A stretch of 64,000 nucleotides of DNA, from NCBI GenBank assembly GCA_902363455.1, contig CABJAC010000001.1, positions 124,001 to 188,000 of the forward strand. Reading direction: 5' to 3'. This document shows, piece after piece, positions 33,064 through 42,900 of this stretch. The translations under genes were made by a program, and so were the position numbers. Within the stretch, counting starts at the first letter, position 1. The number at the start of each line of letters is the position of its first letter. The notes under the pieces are model-generated. The model searched no databases. It saw nothing but the letters and a program-made list of their open reading frames with translations, and was not told where the DNA came from. Origin of the DNA: Caryophanales bacterium. GTDB taxonomy: Bacteria; Bacillota; Bacilli; Exiguobacteriales; Exiguobacteriaceae.

Positions 33064-33110
33064 CCCCATAAAAGTTGGACATAAAAATCCAACTTTTATG
33101 GGGTGTTTTT
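33064..33110 (+). terminator. Strong hairpin at the left end of the IS
   Basis: CCCCATAAAAGTTGGA and TCCAACTTTTATGGGG pair perfectly and are followed by TGTTTTT, one base before the orfA ATG. It probably shields the transposase from outside transcription and may hide the start site. Confidence 0.8.
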
Positions 33111-33620
33111 ATGGTCAAATATACGAAGGCGTTTAAAGTCCAGGTCGCTGAGCGTTATCTGACGGGACGAGACGGGTACCAAGGTGTAGCGAAAGAATTC
33201 GGGATAGCGCGTGAACTGATCCGTGAGTGGTCGCGTCTCTATGAGCGTTGGTGGGAAACGATCTTCGATCCTTCCTATACAACCCACTCGCCGACATTTA
33301 AACTGGAGGTATTAAACGACATGGCGACCAACAGGCTGTCCAATAGAGAGGCAGCCGTAAAATACCGAATTTCCTCCCCAGGGACGATCTCGAGATGGCG
33401 ATCGACGTATGAACGGGAAGGGACCGCAGGTCTGGTCGCCAAACCGAAAGGACGTGCCCCGATGGCGAGACGCAAGAAGAAGGATTTTGAAGAGATGACA
33501 GAAGTCGAGAAGCTCAAAGAGCGGATCGAGTATCTCGAGATGGAGAACGCTGCGTTAAAAAAATTGAAAGCCTTGGTTCAAGAAGAGAATGCGCGACGAA
33601 CCGAATCAAGGCACAAGTAA
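33111..33620 (+). CDS. IS3-family transposase OrfA
   Basis: A 169-residue HTH protein from ATG 33111, right after the end hairpin. It has two helix-turn-helix units ([16 protein letters not shown]..., [23 protein letters not shown]) and a leucine-zipper-like tail [22 protein letters not shown] run of seven A at 33557-33563 is the probable -1 frameshift site, which fuses OrfA to OrfB as in other IS3 elements. Confidence 0.88.
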   Translation: MVKYTKAFKVQVAERYLTGRDGYQGVAKEFGIARELIREWSRLYERWWETIFDPSYTTHSPTFKLEVLNDMATNRLSNREAAVKYRISSPGTISRWRSTYEREGTAGLVAKPKGRAPMARRKKKDFEEMTEVEKLKERIEYLEMENAALKKLKALVQEENARRTESRHK

Positions 33621-33628
33621 TCGACGAA

Positions 33629-34459
33629 TTGCGGTCAATCTATCCCGTTCCGGGACTCCTCCGCGTGCTCGGTATGGTCCGGAACGTCTATTACTATTGG
33701 CGGACGCGCCTGACGGGCGAAGACAAGTATGCGGAGGTGAAGGCAGCCATCCATACCCTCTTCCACGAACACGAGGGACGATGTGGCTATCGTCGCATCC
33801 ACGCACTTCTCGAACGCAAGGGCTTCCGGCACGATCCGAAGACCGTGCGCCGTCTCATGAATGAGCTCGGTCTCAAATGTCTCGTCCGCATGAAGCGATA
33901 CCGCTCCTATAAAGGACGGGTCGGAGAGGTCGCACCGAATCTTCTCCAACGGGACTTCAAGGCCACCGGCCTGAACCAAAAATGGGTGACTGACGTCACT
34001 GAGTTTCACCTGTTCGGTGGGAAGCTCTACCTCTCGCCGATGATGGACTTGGGAAACCGTGAGATCATTGCCTATACCATATCGGACCGCCCTACATATC
34101 GATTCGTTGGCGAAATGTTGGACCAAGCAATCGGGAAGCTCGACGGGAAAGCCCGACCAATCCTCCATTCCGATCAAGGTTGGCATTATCAGTATCGAGC
34201 GTTCGTCGGTACGCTCCACGAGCACGGCATTACGCAAAGCATGTCCCGTAAGGGTAACTGCCTCGACAACGCAGCCATCGAAAGCTTCTTCGCCGTGCTC
34301 AAGTCAGAGCTTCTGTACCTCAAAGAGTTCGATGACATGGACCACTTCAAATGTGAGCTCGAGCGTTACATTTAGTACTATAACCATCGTCGTATCAAGA
34401 GACGACTAAAAAACCTGAGCCCGGTGGAATACCGGACTCAGGTCCTCAAGGTCGCCTGA
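33629..34459 (+). pseudogene. IS3-family transposase OrfB with a premature stop
   Basis: The DDE integrase-core transposase of the element, normally made as an OrfAB fusion; the frame is open back to the A7 slip site, so TTG 33629 is not a real start. Motifs: [16 protein letters not shown], first Asp in KWVTDVTEF, second Asp in [11 protein letters not shown], Glu in [15 protein letters not shown] at 34373-34375 interrupts the frame in LERYI-stop-YYNHRRIKRRLKNLSP; the original codon was probably Asp or Glu. The last 27 residues, VEYRTQVLKVA at their end, are still present after it. The truncated protein keeps DDE but loses a conserved C-terminal motif, so it is likely inactive or weak. Confidence 0.8.
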
Positions 34460-34737
34460 CAAATTATTTATTGTCTAACTTTTTTGGTTCAGTTCAAAAA
34501 AGTAGACAGTTTTTGTTATTTCAACTGTCTACTTTTTGGGGAGCATATCAAAATGGCGGCTTTTTATGATGTCGTTGATGTAGGAGGAAACAGACTAGAA
34601 ATTTAACTGAAATCTATTTAATAAAATATAAATAATTACAATCAGGTTAAAATTATCAAAGATAGCACTCCTAATGTGGAATTTAGTTTTATACTTCTAG
34701 GTGGATTCTTGAAGAATAACTATTGGGGAGTGGCATT

Positions 34738-35820
34738 TTGAAATATTATGAGGAAATACCCGTTATCCGGTCGATTGCGGCGATTTTGGTCGTCACCGTC
34801 CATCTGATTGCCGGCTTGTACAGTCCGGGCGGTGTGTTCAGTAACGTCCATATCGGTTATATCGATCAGTTGGCCCGGCTCGGTACACCGATCTTTGCGG
34901 TCATCAGTGCGTTTCTGTTAATGTCGTCCGTTTTGCGGCGTGGATTTGATTTATCGTATTTCATCAAATCCCGCTTTACGAAAATCTTCATCCCGTATCT
35001 CTTTTGGAGTGGCGTCTATCTGTTGTACCGGTCGTTCGTCGAAGGCAGCTTGATTACAGGCTTACCGGTCTCATCTTATTTTTTACACGGTACTGCGAAT
35101 TTTCATCTGTACTTCATTCTGACGGTCCTCCAGTTTTACATCCTGTTTCCGGTATTAAGCCGCTTAAAAAAAGGACCGGTCCTGATTGGACTGTTTTTGA
35201 TGTCGCTACTAGTCAATTACGCTTGGATGAAGTCAGACGGTGTATCGATCGACAATGAATTCTTCCATACGTTGATCAACAATAAATCCTTTCTCTTCAA
35301 CTGGATTGCCTACTTTATGCTGGGGATCGTCTATGCCGCGTATTATCAGGAAATCCAAACGTTGTTGCTGAAGCATAAACGGATTCTCCAACTGTTCATC
35401 ATCATCCTAGCCGTCGACTTGTTTGTCAGCATCGACTTAGATGAGCTCTATACGTCAACGAATGCAGCCAATCTGATTTACATTCCGTTTTTCCTGATCA
35501 GCTTGAACTATCTGTATCATTTCGTGAAGATGGATGTCGCTTCAAAAACGATCCTGACGACAATCGGTAACTACTCGATGGGCATCTATTTGGTTCATCC
35601 GCTCGTCATCCGGACGATTGGCAGAATGGAGTGGAGTCCGGTCTTGACGTCGACGAATATGTTCGTCATCACGTTAAGTCTGACGTTGTTGATGTCCGTG
35701 CTGCTGTCGTATCTGATCAGTCTGTTGCCGTTCGGCAGCTACTTGATTCCCGTGCCGCGACGATGGAAGAAACGTGTCGTCGCTCCGACATTACGAGAGT
35801 CAAACGCATTTTCCGAATAA
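34738..35820 (+). CDS. Membrane acyltransferase (acyltransferase 3 family)
   Basis: A 360-residue protein with about ten membrane helices. TTG 34738 is favoured (GGGGAG seven bases upstream), although TTG 34723 is also in frame. The start has the family signature EIPVIRSIAAILVVTVHLIAG, with the His in helix 1 used in catalysis, and later HGTANFHLYFILTVLQFY. Such enzymes move acetyl or other acyl groups onto surface polysaccharides or lipids. A terminator follows. With the glycosyltransferase and galU downstream this makes a small surface-polymer region. Confidence 0.85.
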   Translation: MKYYEEIPVIRSIAAILVVTVHLIAGLYSPGGVFSNVHIGYIDQLARLGTPIFAVISAFLLMSSVLRRGFDLSYFIKSRFTKIFIPYLFWSGVYLLYRSFVEGSLITGLPVSSYFLHGTANFHLYFILTVLQFYILFPVLSRLKKGPVLIGLFLMSLLVNYAWMKSDGVSIDNEFFHTLINNKSFLFNWIAYFMLGIVYAAYYQEIQTLLLKHKRILQLFIIILAVDLFVSIDLDELYTSTNAANLIYIPFFLISLNYLYHFVKMDVASKTILTTIGNYSMGIYLVHPLVIRTIGRMEWSPVLTSTNMFVITLSLTLLMSVLLSYLISLLPFGSYLIPVPRRWKKRVVAPTLRESNAFSE

Positions 35821-35830
35821 GGCAAGACGA

Positions 35831-35862
35831 GGACTCCCCCGCTGGTCGGCCGGGGAGTTTTT
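35831..35862 (+). terminator. Rho-independent terminator
   Basis: ACTCCCC and GGGGAGT with an inner GC-rich stem, followed by TTTTT. It lies ten bases after the acyltransferase stop. Confidence 0.88.
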
Positions 35863-36023
35863 GGTCTTCGGCAAAGAACGTTTCAAGTGCATGTTCACGA
35901 ACATTCCTTGTGATTCTTAAGCAGGTAGGGTTTTCCAAGTTTTTTACAGATGAGCTAAGGGTATATAAGAAAAATAGAGTTTAAAAAAAGCAGATTCTAT
36001 TTTTTGGATAATCTACAAATACA

Positions 36024-36052
36024 TTGACTTTATTCGAAAAAAAGGGGATAAA
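36024..36052 (+). promoter_or_regulatory. Candidate promoter for the glycosyltransferase-galU operon
   Basis: TTGACT (36024-36029), 17 bases, GATAAA (36047-36052). It is about 110 bases before the glycosyltransferase start. The region 35863-36023 shows no gene. Confidence 0.45.
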
Positions 36053-36160
36053 TAGAAACTGTATTGTATTGATTATTTCATTAAAAAGAAGGTTCCAACT
36101 AAAAGGAATCCATAGAGAGCCGTAAAGTGCCGTAGAGAGTCAAAGGAGAGTAAACAAACC

Positions 36161-37657
36161 ATGCTGTATACCGTAACATCCACCTTACCGCCGAAGCACG
36201 GCGGGAGAACGAAGTCCCTGTTGAGTCGGATTGCGTTAATGGAAAACGAACTGGGGGCCTATTCGACGGTCGTCACGACGAACTACAATGCGAACTATCC
36301 GGAAGTATACGAACACTTTCGTGCCGAAGGAAAAGCCGGAGCCCACTTAAAATTCGAGAACATTTACGACTGGCTGTCGGGCTACCAGTTGCTGAAGATT
36401 CCAACGACCCGCTTCAGACACAAAGAAATCACACAAGAGACGAGCAAAGAGATTGAGGGTCTGAAAAGTGTGGAAAAAGAAAACAGTCATGCCGTCCGCT
36501 ACTATGACGACCAAGACGAGTATGTCCTGTACCGCCGATTTTATCCGGACACACAAGTCATCGAATTCGAGGATTTCATGACGAAGGCGTCCCGGAAAAA
36601 AGTCGAGCGTTGGGAGTATAACATCTACGGACAGTTACACCGGAAGATGACGTATTCTCCATTCCATTACGGAAAAGTCATGGAGGAACTGTACGACACG
36701 GAAGGCAACATCTACTGCAAGAAGTTTTACAGTGATGAGCCGCGCGGGAAACTGACGTTAATCCAGCTGTTCCGGGAGGGCCGGATGTATCAGGCGTTCA
36801 AAAAAGAAAAAGACTTGTTCGAGTACTATTTCAATGCCTTGTTTAAAGACGGCGATATTTTGTTCGTCGACGCCCGGTTGCTTGATCGTCCGATCCTCAA
36901 CGTCAAGGCCGACGTCAAACGCGTCATCGTCGTCCACAACTCGCATCTTGATGGATACGAAATTAAGGGTTCGTACAAAATCGCCTTATCGGAGTCGGAT
37001 AAAGTGACCCGTTACGTCGTCCTGACTGACCATCAAAAACAGGATATTCTCGAACGCTTTAACATTCCGCAGGAAAAAATCGCGATCGTCCCGCACTTCA
37101 TCGTGCCGGAGCAGGATCATCACCGCGATCAGGTCAAGGACCAGTTCTGTTTCATCGGTCGCTTTGGTCTGCAAAAACAAATGGATCATCTGATCAAGAG
37201 TTATGCCATCTTCAAACAGTCCGGTCATACGACGAAGCTTGTTCTGTACGGAATGGACGAGCAGGGACAACTGGCGATGATGGAAGAACTGATCGAGGAG
37301 CTCGGTTTACAGGACGATGTCGAGATTCACAGCTTTACGGCGAATCCGGCGGAAGTCTTCCGCGAATCAAAAGCGTCGCTGTTGACGAGTGAATTCGAAG
37401 GGTTCGGTCTGACGGTCATGGAGAGTATCAACGTCGGCTGTCCCGTCATCTCGTATGACGTCAAGTACGGTCCGCGCGAGATCATCCGTCACGGCGAGAA
37501 CGGCTACCTCGTACCGGCGAACGACATGGACGCATTTGCACAGGCAATGGTCCAGCTCGTCGAGCAGCCGCTGCCGGATGTCCAGACAAAAGAGACACTC
37601 TATCTTGAGACAGCCGTCCGCAACTACGGTCGTCTGCTTGAAGAACTGCAAGGCTAA
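36161..37657 (+). CDS. Glycosyltransferase family 4, TagE-like
   Basis: A 498-residue cytosolic enzyme. AAAGGAGAG lies 12 bases before ATG 36161. The N-terminal half has the acceptor-domain start YTVTSTLPPKHGGRTKSLL and a long beta-rich insert (about 120-220) typical of poly(glycerol-phosphate) alpha-glucosyltransferases such as TagE. The C-terminal half has the GT-B donor site: FCFIGRFGLQKQMDHLI, and the E-x7-E motif within EFEGFGLTVMESINVGCPVI. It probably adds glucose from UDP-glucose to wall teichoic acid or a related polymer. The galU gene that makes UDP-glucose is 33 bases downstream, which fits. Confidence 0.82.
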   Translation: MLYTVTSTLPPKHGGRTKSLLSRIALMENELGAYSTVVTTNYNANYPEVYEHFRAEGKAGAHLKFENIYDWLSGYQLLKIPTTRFRHKEITQETSKEIEGLKSVEKENSHAVRYYDDQDEYVLYRRFYPDTQVIEFEDFMTKASRKKVERWEYNIYGQLHRKMTYSPFHYGKVMEELYDTEGNIYCKKFYSDEPRGKLTLIQLFREGRMYQAFKKEKDLFEYYFNALFKDGDILFVDARLLDRPILNVKADVKRVIVVHNSHLDGYEIKGSYKIALSESDKVTRYVVLTDHQKQDILERFNIPQEKIAIVPHFIVPEQDHHRDQVKDQFCFIGRFGLQKQMDHLIKSYAIFKQSGHTTKLVLYGMDEQGQLAMMEELIEELGLQDDVEIHSFTANPAEVFRESKASLLTSEFEGFGLTVMESINVGCPVISYDVKYGPREIIRHGENGYLVPANDMDAFAQAMVQLVEQPLPDVQTKETLYLETAVRNYGRLLEELQG

Positions 37658-37690
37658 ATCAATCACGTAACGTAAAAGAGGATGGGGACT

Positions 37691-38557
37691 ATGAAAAAAA
37701 TCACAAAAGCAATCATTCCGGCAGCAGGACTTGGAACACGTTTTTTACCGGCAACAAAAGCGATGCCAAAAGAGATGTTACCGATCTTAGATAAACCGAC
37801 GATCCAGTACATCGTCGAGGAAGCCGCGAAGGCCGGCATCGAAGACATCATCATCGTGACCGGGAAACATAAACGGGCGATCGAGGATCACTTCGATAAC
37901 CAAAAAGAGCTTGAAATCACGCTCGAAGAATCGGGTAAACTCGATTTACTGGAGAAGGTCCAGTTCTCGACGAACCTCGCGAACATCTTCTATGTCCGTC
38001 AAAAAGAGCAAAAAGGTCTTGGGCACGCGATTTTGACGGCGAAACAATTCATCGGTAACGAACCGTTCGCAGTCTTGCTCGGTGACGACATCGTCGAGTC
38101 AGATACACCAGCGATCAAACAATTGATGGATGTGTACGAACAAACGGAAAAATCCGTCATCGGCGTGCAGGAAGTCCGTCCACAAGATACACACCGCTAC
38201 GGCATCATCGATCCGAACAAAAAAGACGGTCGGATTTATGAAGTCAACCAGTTCGTCGAGAAACCGGCCCCGGGAACAGCTCCGTCGAATCTCGCAATCA
38301 TGGGCCGTTACGTCCTGACACCGGACATCTTTGTTTACTTGGCGGATCAGGAAGAAGGCGCAGGTGGCGAGATTCAATTGACGGATGCGATCGAACGATT
38401 GAATGCAGACAGCCAGGTCTATGCGTATGACTTCGAAGGAAGCCGCTACGACGTCGGAGAGAAGCTGGGCTTCGTCAAAACGACGATTGAGTATGCCCTC
38501 AAAGACGCTGAGATGCGTGACGAACTGAGAGCGTTTATTAAGACGTTGGATATCTGA
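37691..38557 (+). CDS. galU: UTP--glucose-1-phosphate uridylyltransferase
   Basis: A 288-residue enzyme that makes UDP-glucose from glucose-1-phosphate and UTP. ATG 37691 is eight bases from GAGG; the ATG at 37682 overlaps the site. Signature residues: [25 protein letters not shown] at the N-terminus (nucleotide binding), LGDDIVES, then EKP in [13 protein letters not shown] and the [11 protein letters not shown] end motif. Complete and normal in length. It feeds the upstream glycosyltransferase and the UDP-glucose dehydrogenase at 13108. The B. subtilis equivalent is gtaB. Confidence 0.96.
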   Translation: MKKITKAIIPAAGLGTRFLPATKAMPKEMLPILDKPTIQYIVEEAAKAGIEDIIIVTGKHKRAIEDHFDNQKELEITLEESGKLDLLEKVQFSTNLANIFYVRQKEQKGLGHAILTAKQFIGNEPFAVLLGDDIVESDTPAIKQLMDVYEQTEKSVIGVQEVRPQDTHRYGIIDPNKKDGRIYEVNQFVEKPAPGTAPSNLAIMGRYVLTPDIFVYLADQEEGAGGEIQLTDAIERLNADSQVYAYDFEGSRYDVGEKLGFVKTTIEYALKDAEMRDELRAFIKTLDI

Positions 38558-38588
38558 AGCGAACATCTTTCTTTTACGAAATCAGAAA

Positions 38589-38652
38589 ATAGACAGATAT
38601 AAAAAAACGGCTTGAGTTCTGAATTTCAGTGAACTCAAGCCGTTTGATCGTT
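38589..38652 (+). repeat. End fragment of an IS3-like element, possibly reused as galU terminator
   Basis: The sequence AGACAG, AACGGCTTGAGTTC, then CAAGCCGTTTGATCGTT matches the left end of the IS remnant at 32570-32645. Here it forms a hairpin ACGGCTTGAGTTC / GAACTCAAGCCGT followed by TTGATCG, 50 bases after the galU stop. Confidence 0.65.
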
Positions 38653-38969
38653 AGAGAATCTGTGTTCGTTGAAAAATGACTAGTATAATTGATTATTTTT
38701 GATAGAGCATCGTCAAGTCAACTTTTAAAACAACACACCTGGTTTGAAGGGATTCTTCATGTTGAGGCTTATGTATGCAGTGAGTCAACCTGCTTCATGA
38801 TGAATATTCTGATTAATATGGTCTGACCATCCTACTTATATAGAAGGAAGTGAACGGTTCTAGGTTTCTAATCGAGATGAACCGGACAGTAAAAATGACA
38901 TTCACCTAATTTTAAAACGAAGCATGAAAATATTTCGTAAAATATGTTATTTTTACCCTGTACGACCTC
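38653..38969 (+). other. Intergenic region upstream of the riboswitch
   Basis: No gene is seen. Several AT-rich hexamers could be promoter parts, for example TATAAT near 38684 and TAAAAT or TATGTT near 38938-38947, but none forms a clean pair. The promoter of the riboswitch transcript should lie in 38880-38960. Confidence 0.4.
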
Positions 38970-39043
38970 ACTGATAATGGCAAAGCTCAGCGAAAGCTAG
39001 TGACGCAAAACTAAAGGGCCTGTAAAATGGCAGCCAGTTCCCA
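38970..39043 (+). promoter_or_regulatory. Cyclic di-GMP-I (GEMM) riboswitch aptamer
   Basis: The conserved GEMM-I core is present in order: GGCAAAGC, the GAAA tetraloop in CAGCGAAAGCTAG, TGACGCAAAAC, AGGGCC and TGGCAGCCAG. P1 can form from ACTG (38970-38973) and CAGT (39035-39038). The 3' side of the aptamer ends four bases before AAAGGAGAG, the ribosome site of the next gene, and no terminator follows, so control is probably at translation initiation or RNA stability. It should link the downstream transglutaminase and adhesin to c-di-GMP. Confidence 0.88.
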
Positions 39044-39057
39044 AAGGAGAGTATCTC

Positions 39058-39828
39058 ATGAAAAAAATCTTTTTCGGTATTTTATTTTTATTGTGTCTTC
39101 AACTAATTGTATGTGAAACGACGACGATGGCATCTTCTCAAATTGAAGTAGAGACAACTACTGGTAAAGTAGAGGTTTTTGTTCCCAAAAAAGAGACGGG
39201 GCATCTTAAGCTTGAAATCAAAAGCAAGCTTCAGGTCAGAAATTACGATTTAATGAAAGGCAGTAATCATTTTAATCTCCTCTTTGGGGACGGGAATTAT
39301 ACGCTATCGACATTTCAGTCTGCTGATGGGAAACGATACAAGCGGATAACAAGCGAAGTCTTCAGTGTACAATTAAAGAAGGAAACTTCCCCTTACCTCC
39401 ATGACATTCAAAATATTATCATCAACGATCAGGTCTCGCGTTTAGCGACGTCACTATCGCGTCCATCCTATTCAATTTCTCAACAAACACTTGCGACGAG
39501 TCGCCATGTCCGTCAACTTTTAAAATACGATGCTAAAAAACTTGTCACCCTACCGGCTCGTTATCTGCCAAATAATTCGGATACTTTACGAACAAAACGT
39601 GGTATCTGCTATGACTTTGCTTCTTTGACAGCGGGACTTCTCCGAAGTCAAGGTATTCCGACCCGTCTTGCGATGGGGACGGCGAAAGGGATTAAAGGGT
39701 ATCATGCATGGAACGAAGTCTATATTGATCGACAATGGCGAATTATCGATGTAACGCGAGATGTGACAGAGCGTACAACAACGCAATTCCAAAAAAGATC
39801 CGATTATCAGATGACACTTGATTACTGA
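39058..39828 (+). CDS. Secreted transglutaminase-like protein
   Basis: A 256-residue protein with AAAGGAGAG before ATG 39058. A signal peptide covers residues 1-25. A beta-rich region follows, then a transglutaminase-like core with Cys184 in RGICYDFASL, His216 in GYHAWNEVY and Asp231 in IIDVTRD, all three catalytic residues intact. Extracytoplasmic transglutaminase-like proteins act as peptidases or crosslinkers; the role here is unproven. It sits directly under a c-di-GMP riboswitch and 109 bases before a giant CnaB adhesin with no terminator between, so it may process or crosslink that adhesin. Confidence 0.85.
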   Translation: MKKIFFGILFLLCLQLIVCETTTMASSQIEVETTTGKVEVFVPKKETGHLKLEIKSKLQVRNYDLMKGSNHFNLLFGDGNYTLSTFQSADGKRYKRITSEVFSVQLKKETSPYLHDIQNIIINDQVSRLATSLSRPSYSISQQTLATSRHVRQLLKYDAKKLVTLPARYLPNNSDTLRTKRGICYDFASLTAGLLRSQGIPTRLAMGTAKGIKGYHAWNEVYIDRQWRIIDVTRDVTERTTTQFQKRSDYQMTLDY

Positions 39829-39937
39829 TTTCAATAAAAACGAGTAACTCCGATACACTGATATTTTTCTGATGCTGAGATACCTCCCGTTCGTTAACTT
39901 GTGTGGTCTACGGACAATGAGTTAGGAGGAAACTTGC

Positions 39938-42900
39938 ATGAGAATATGGCTATCTATGATTTTAGCGATGTTACTCGTCCTACAGCCTTTTGCGACGACA
40001 GGACTGGCTTACGCGACAGATGGCACATCGTCTGTCACGTCAGAAGAGACAGCTGAACAGACTACAACCGGCGAGACGGGAGAGAATTCCGTTACCCAAC
40101 CGGAGACCCCGGAACCTGCACTTGAAACTTCGCCTTCTGAAATTACTTCACCTGAAGCGAACCAAGAAGAAAATACAGAAGAAACGACTCAAGAGGAACC
40201 GGTCACGAAAGAAGAAACGACTCAAGAGGAACCGGTCACGAAAGAAGAAACAACGACAGAAGAAACAATCGAAGAGGAGCCGATTTCAAAAGAGGGAGAA
40301 CAAAATGATTCACCTTCAATGAAGATGCTCGCCCCTTCAAACGCTGTGACTGATGATAAAATCATGGTCATTACGGAAAATATTCTGGATTCCTCTGAAA
40401 TTAAGACGTTTAATGGGAAAGATGAGGTCAATGAGGCTACGACAAATACAGATGTCGAAATCACCTATCAATGGTCTATTCCAGACGGACATAAATATAC
40501 AGATGGCTCAACGTTCTCATTCCAAATTCCGGAAGAATTGAAAGTGTATGATGTCATCAAAGATCAGCCTTTGAAATTTGAAGGAACCTCGCTCGGAACG
40601 TTTAACGTTGATTTGGCAGGAAACGCAACGGTTACGTTCAATGAGAACGTCAATAAATTTTCAAAAATCAATGGAACCCTTAAAGTCCTGACACAAATAA
40701 AGGAGACGGTCGCGATTTCTGAAGAGAAGACGATTACCGTCACACCGATTGTCGGGAAGGAATCGAAGGAAATCCGTGTCGCCCTGCAAAATCCCGGAAA
40801 AGATATCGCAAAGAAGGGTGTACCGAACCGGTCGTACAATGCCGAATCCATCACTTGGAGCATTGAGTTAAACAAAGGATTAAAGGAAATCAAGGATGCG
40901 GTTTGGACCGACGTCTTGCCAGCCGGATTGAAGCTTATTCCAGACAGTTTTAAGATTGAACGCCTCGTCTTGAAAATGGACGGCACGGTGGATCGGGAAG
41001 AAAATGTAACTGGAAAGTATTTGTTGGATACGGCGAATGGACTCCGTGTGGATTTTGGTACGATGACGAATGCGTACCTTGTCAGTTTCAAGACAACGAT
41101 TGAGAACGAGGAAGTGCCATCATTTGAAAATAAAACCGACCTCACCGGAAGCGGATTTCCAAAAGTGCCGGCAAGCGCGACTGTCGCGATCGGTCGTGGA
41201 GTTGAGCTAGCGAAGAAGGCCTCTGACTATGATGATGCGACACAGACCATTACATGGACGGCCGATATCAACTATCGCCAGCGTGAATTGAATTCGCTTC
41301 TCGTCACAGATGATTTTACCGATACGCATGAGCTTCAGGACCTGAAGCTCTATGAGATTGAACTGGACGCAGACGGAAAAGAGAGCAAGCGGACAGAAAT
41401 CGCAGTCACACCTAATCCAAGAGCAGGTGCAGAAACGAACGGATTTACGTTGACACTCCCTAAAAATAAAACGGCCTATCAGTTGGTTTATAAGACGCAA
41501 GCCAGCGAGCGACTTTTGGGATCAGGAAAAGTCGATAATACGATTTCTGTTGATAATCGGACAGATAAAGCGACACAAGCAGTCGGTCAGTCGGTAGTCC
41601 GGAAAACGCATGATGCACCGAACTATGCAGACGAAACGATTGATTGGAAAATCGAGCTGAACCGAGATGAGAAAGAAATGAAGAACGTCGTATTGACGGA
41701 TATCTTTACGAACAAAGGATTGACGTTTATTGCGGGCTCTTTGAAAGTGTCTGGTATGGCAGAAAGTGATTATACGTTAACATCGTCAGCGGACGGATTT
41801 ATCCTGACGTTTAACAAGACGGTGAAAGATACGCACATGATTACCTATCAGACGAAGTTTGATTACCGTGAACGCAAGGATCAAGTGAAAGAGTATTTAG
41901 AGAACGAGGCATCGGTTGTCTGGAAAGATACGACGGATACGGATCGTCAAGCTATCACGACAGACCGTGTTACACTCTCGAGTTATTCTCAAAATAACGG
42001 CTTTAAAGGTGGATCCTATAACGCAATCACAAAAGAAATTACGTGGACGATCGGAGTCAACTACCATGAATATCCGACGAACGCCTTGACGGTAACGGAT
42101 ACATGGCAAGATGAGCAGTCCATGGTGGAATCTTCTTTTGAAGTTTTCGAATTGATACGTGGTAAGGGTGGGGATGAATACACGGCATCAGCAGCTGTTC
42201 CGCCTTCTGATTATGCGGTTGATTTCCAAAACGGAAAGTTCATCCTGACATTTAAAAAGGCGACAACGCATGCATATGTCATCACCTATAAAACATCGAT
42301 TGATAACACGTTCATTCAGAAGACATATAAAAATGAGGCACTCGTCACGGACGATAAAGCACCCCTTGGAGATTTAAAGGCAAGTGTCTCTGTCCAATAT
42401 GGTGGCGAATATACAGATAAGTCAGGACTTCAAAATGGAAAATTGATTACATGGACAGTGAAACTGAACTATGGACAATCGACACTCCGAAATGTTTCTG
42501 TGACAGACATTCCTTCAAATAATCAGGATGTCCTGCTTGATTCCGTAAAAGTTTACGAGACGAATGTTGCGGCAAACGGAACGGTTTTAAGAGGCGATCT
42601 GTTATCGAAAGATGCCTATACGCTGACGGAAGATGAAGTAATGGGCAAGTTCACGCTGGCGTTCAAGAATGAGATTGATCGTCCATATATCTTAGAATAT
42701 GATTCCTTTATCGTAGCTGCAGTCGGTGCTCCGATTACGAACGATGTGATGTTCGAGGCAGAGTCTTTGTCGGAAGGCGTGACGACAAAACAATCGACAA
42801 TCACTGTCAAGCGGACGAGTGGTATGGGAACCGCGTCGGGAGAAACCGGCACGTTAACAATTAAAAAGACAGACGAGAGCGGTGCGTTGACACTTGCCGG

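Larger units (their letters stand above)
33057..34496 (+). mobile_element. IS3-family insertion sequence (nearly intact)
   Basis: A 1440-bp element. The left end TGAACTGCCCCATAAAAGTT and the right end (minus strand TGAACTGAACCAAAAAAGTT) are imperfect inverted repeats. Flanking AAAA on both sides could be a short target duplication. It carries orfA and orfB in the standard -1 relation. orfB has an in-frame stop near its end. Confidence 0.85.
32559..34542 (-). mobile_element. Remnant of an IS3-family (IS150-like) element interrupted by a second IS
   Basis: The ends TCCCCTTCAAGTAGACAG (32559-32576) and, on the minus strand, TCCCCAAAAAGTAGACAG (34525-34542) are inverted repeats with three mismatches. 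Between them lie a broken orfA and the last 20 or so codons of orfB on the minus strand; most of orfB is deleted. The IS at 33057-34496 sits inside, so this element is older. Confidence 0.7.
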
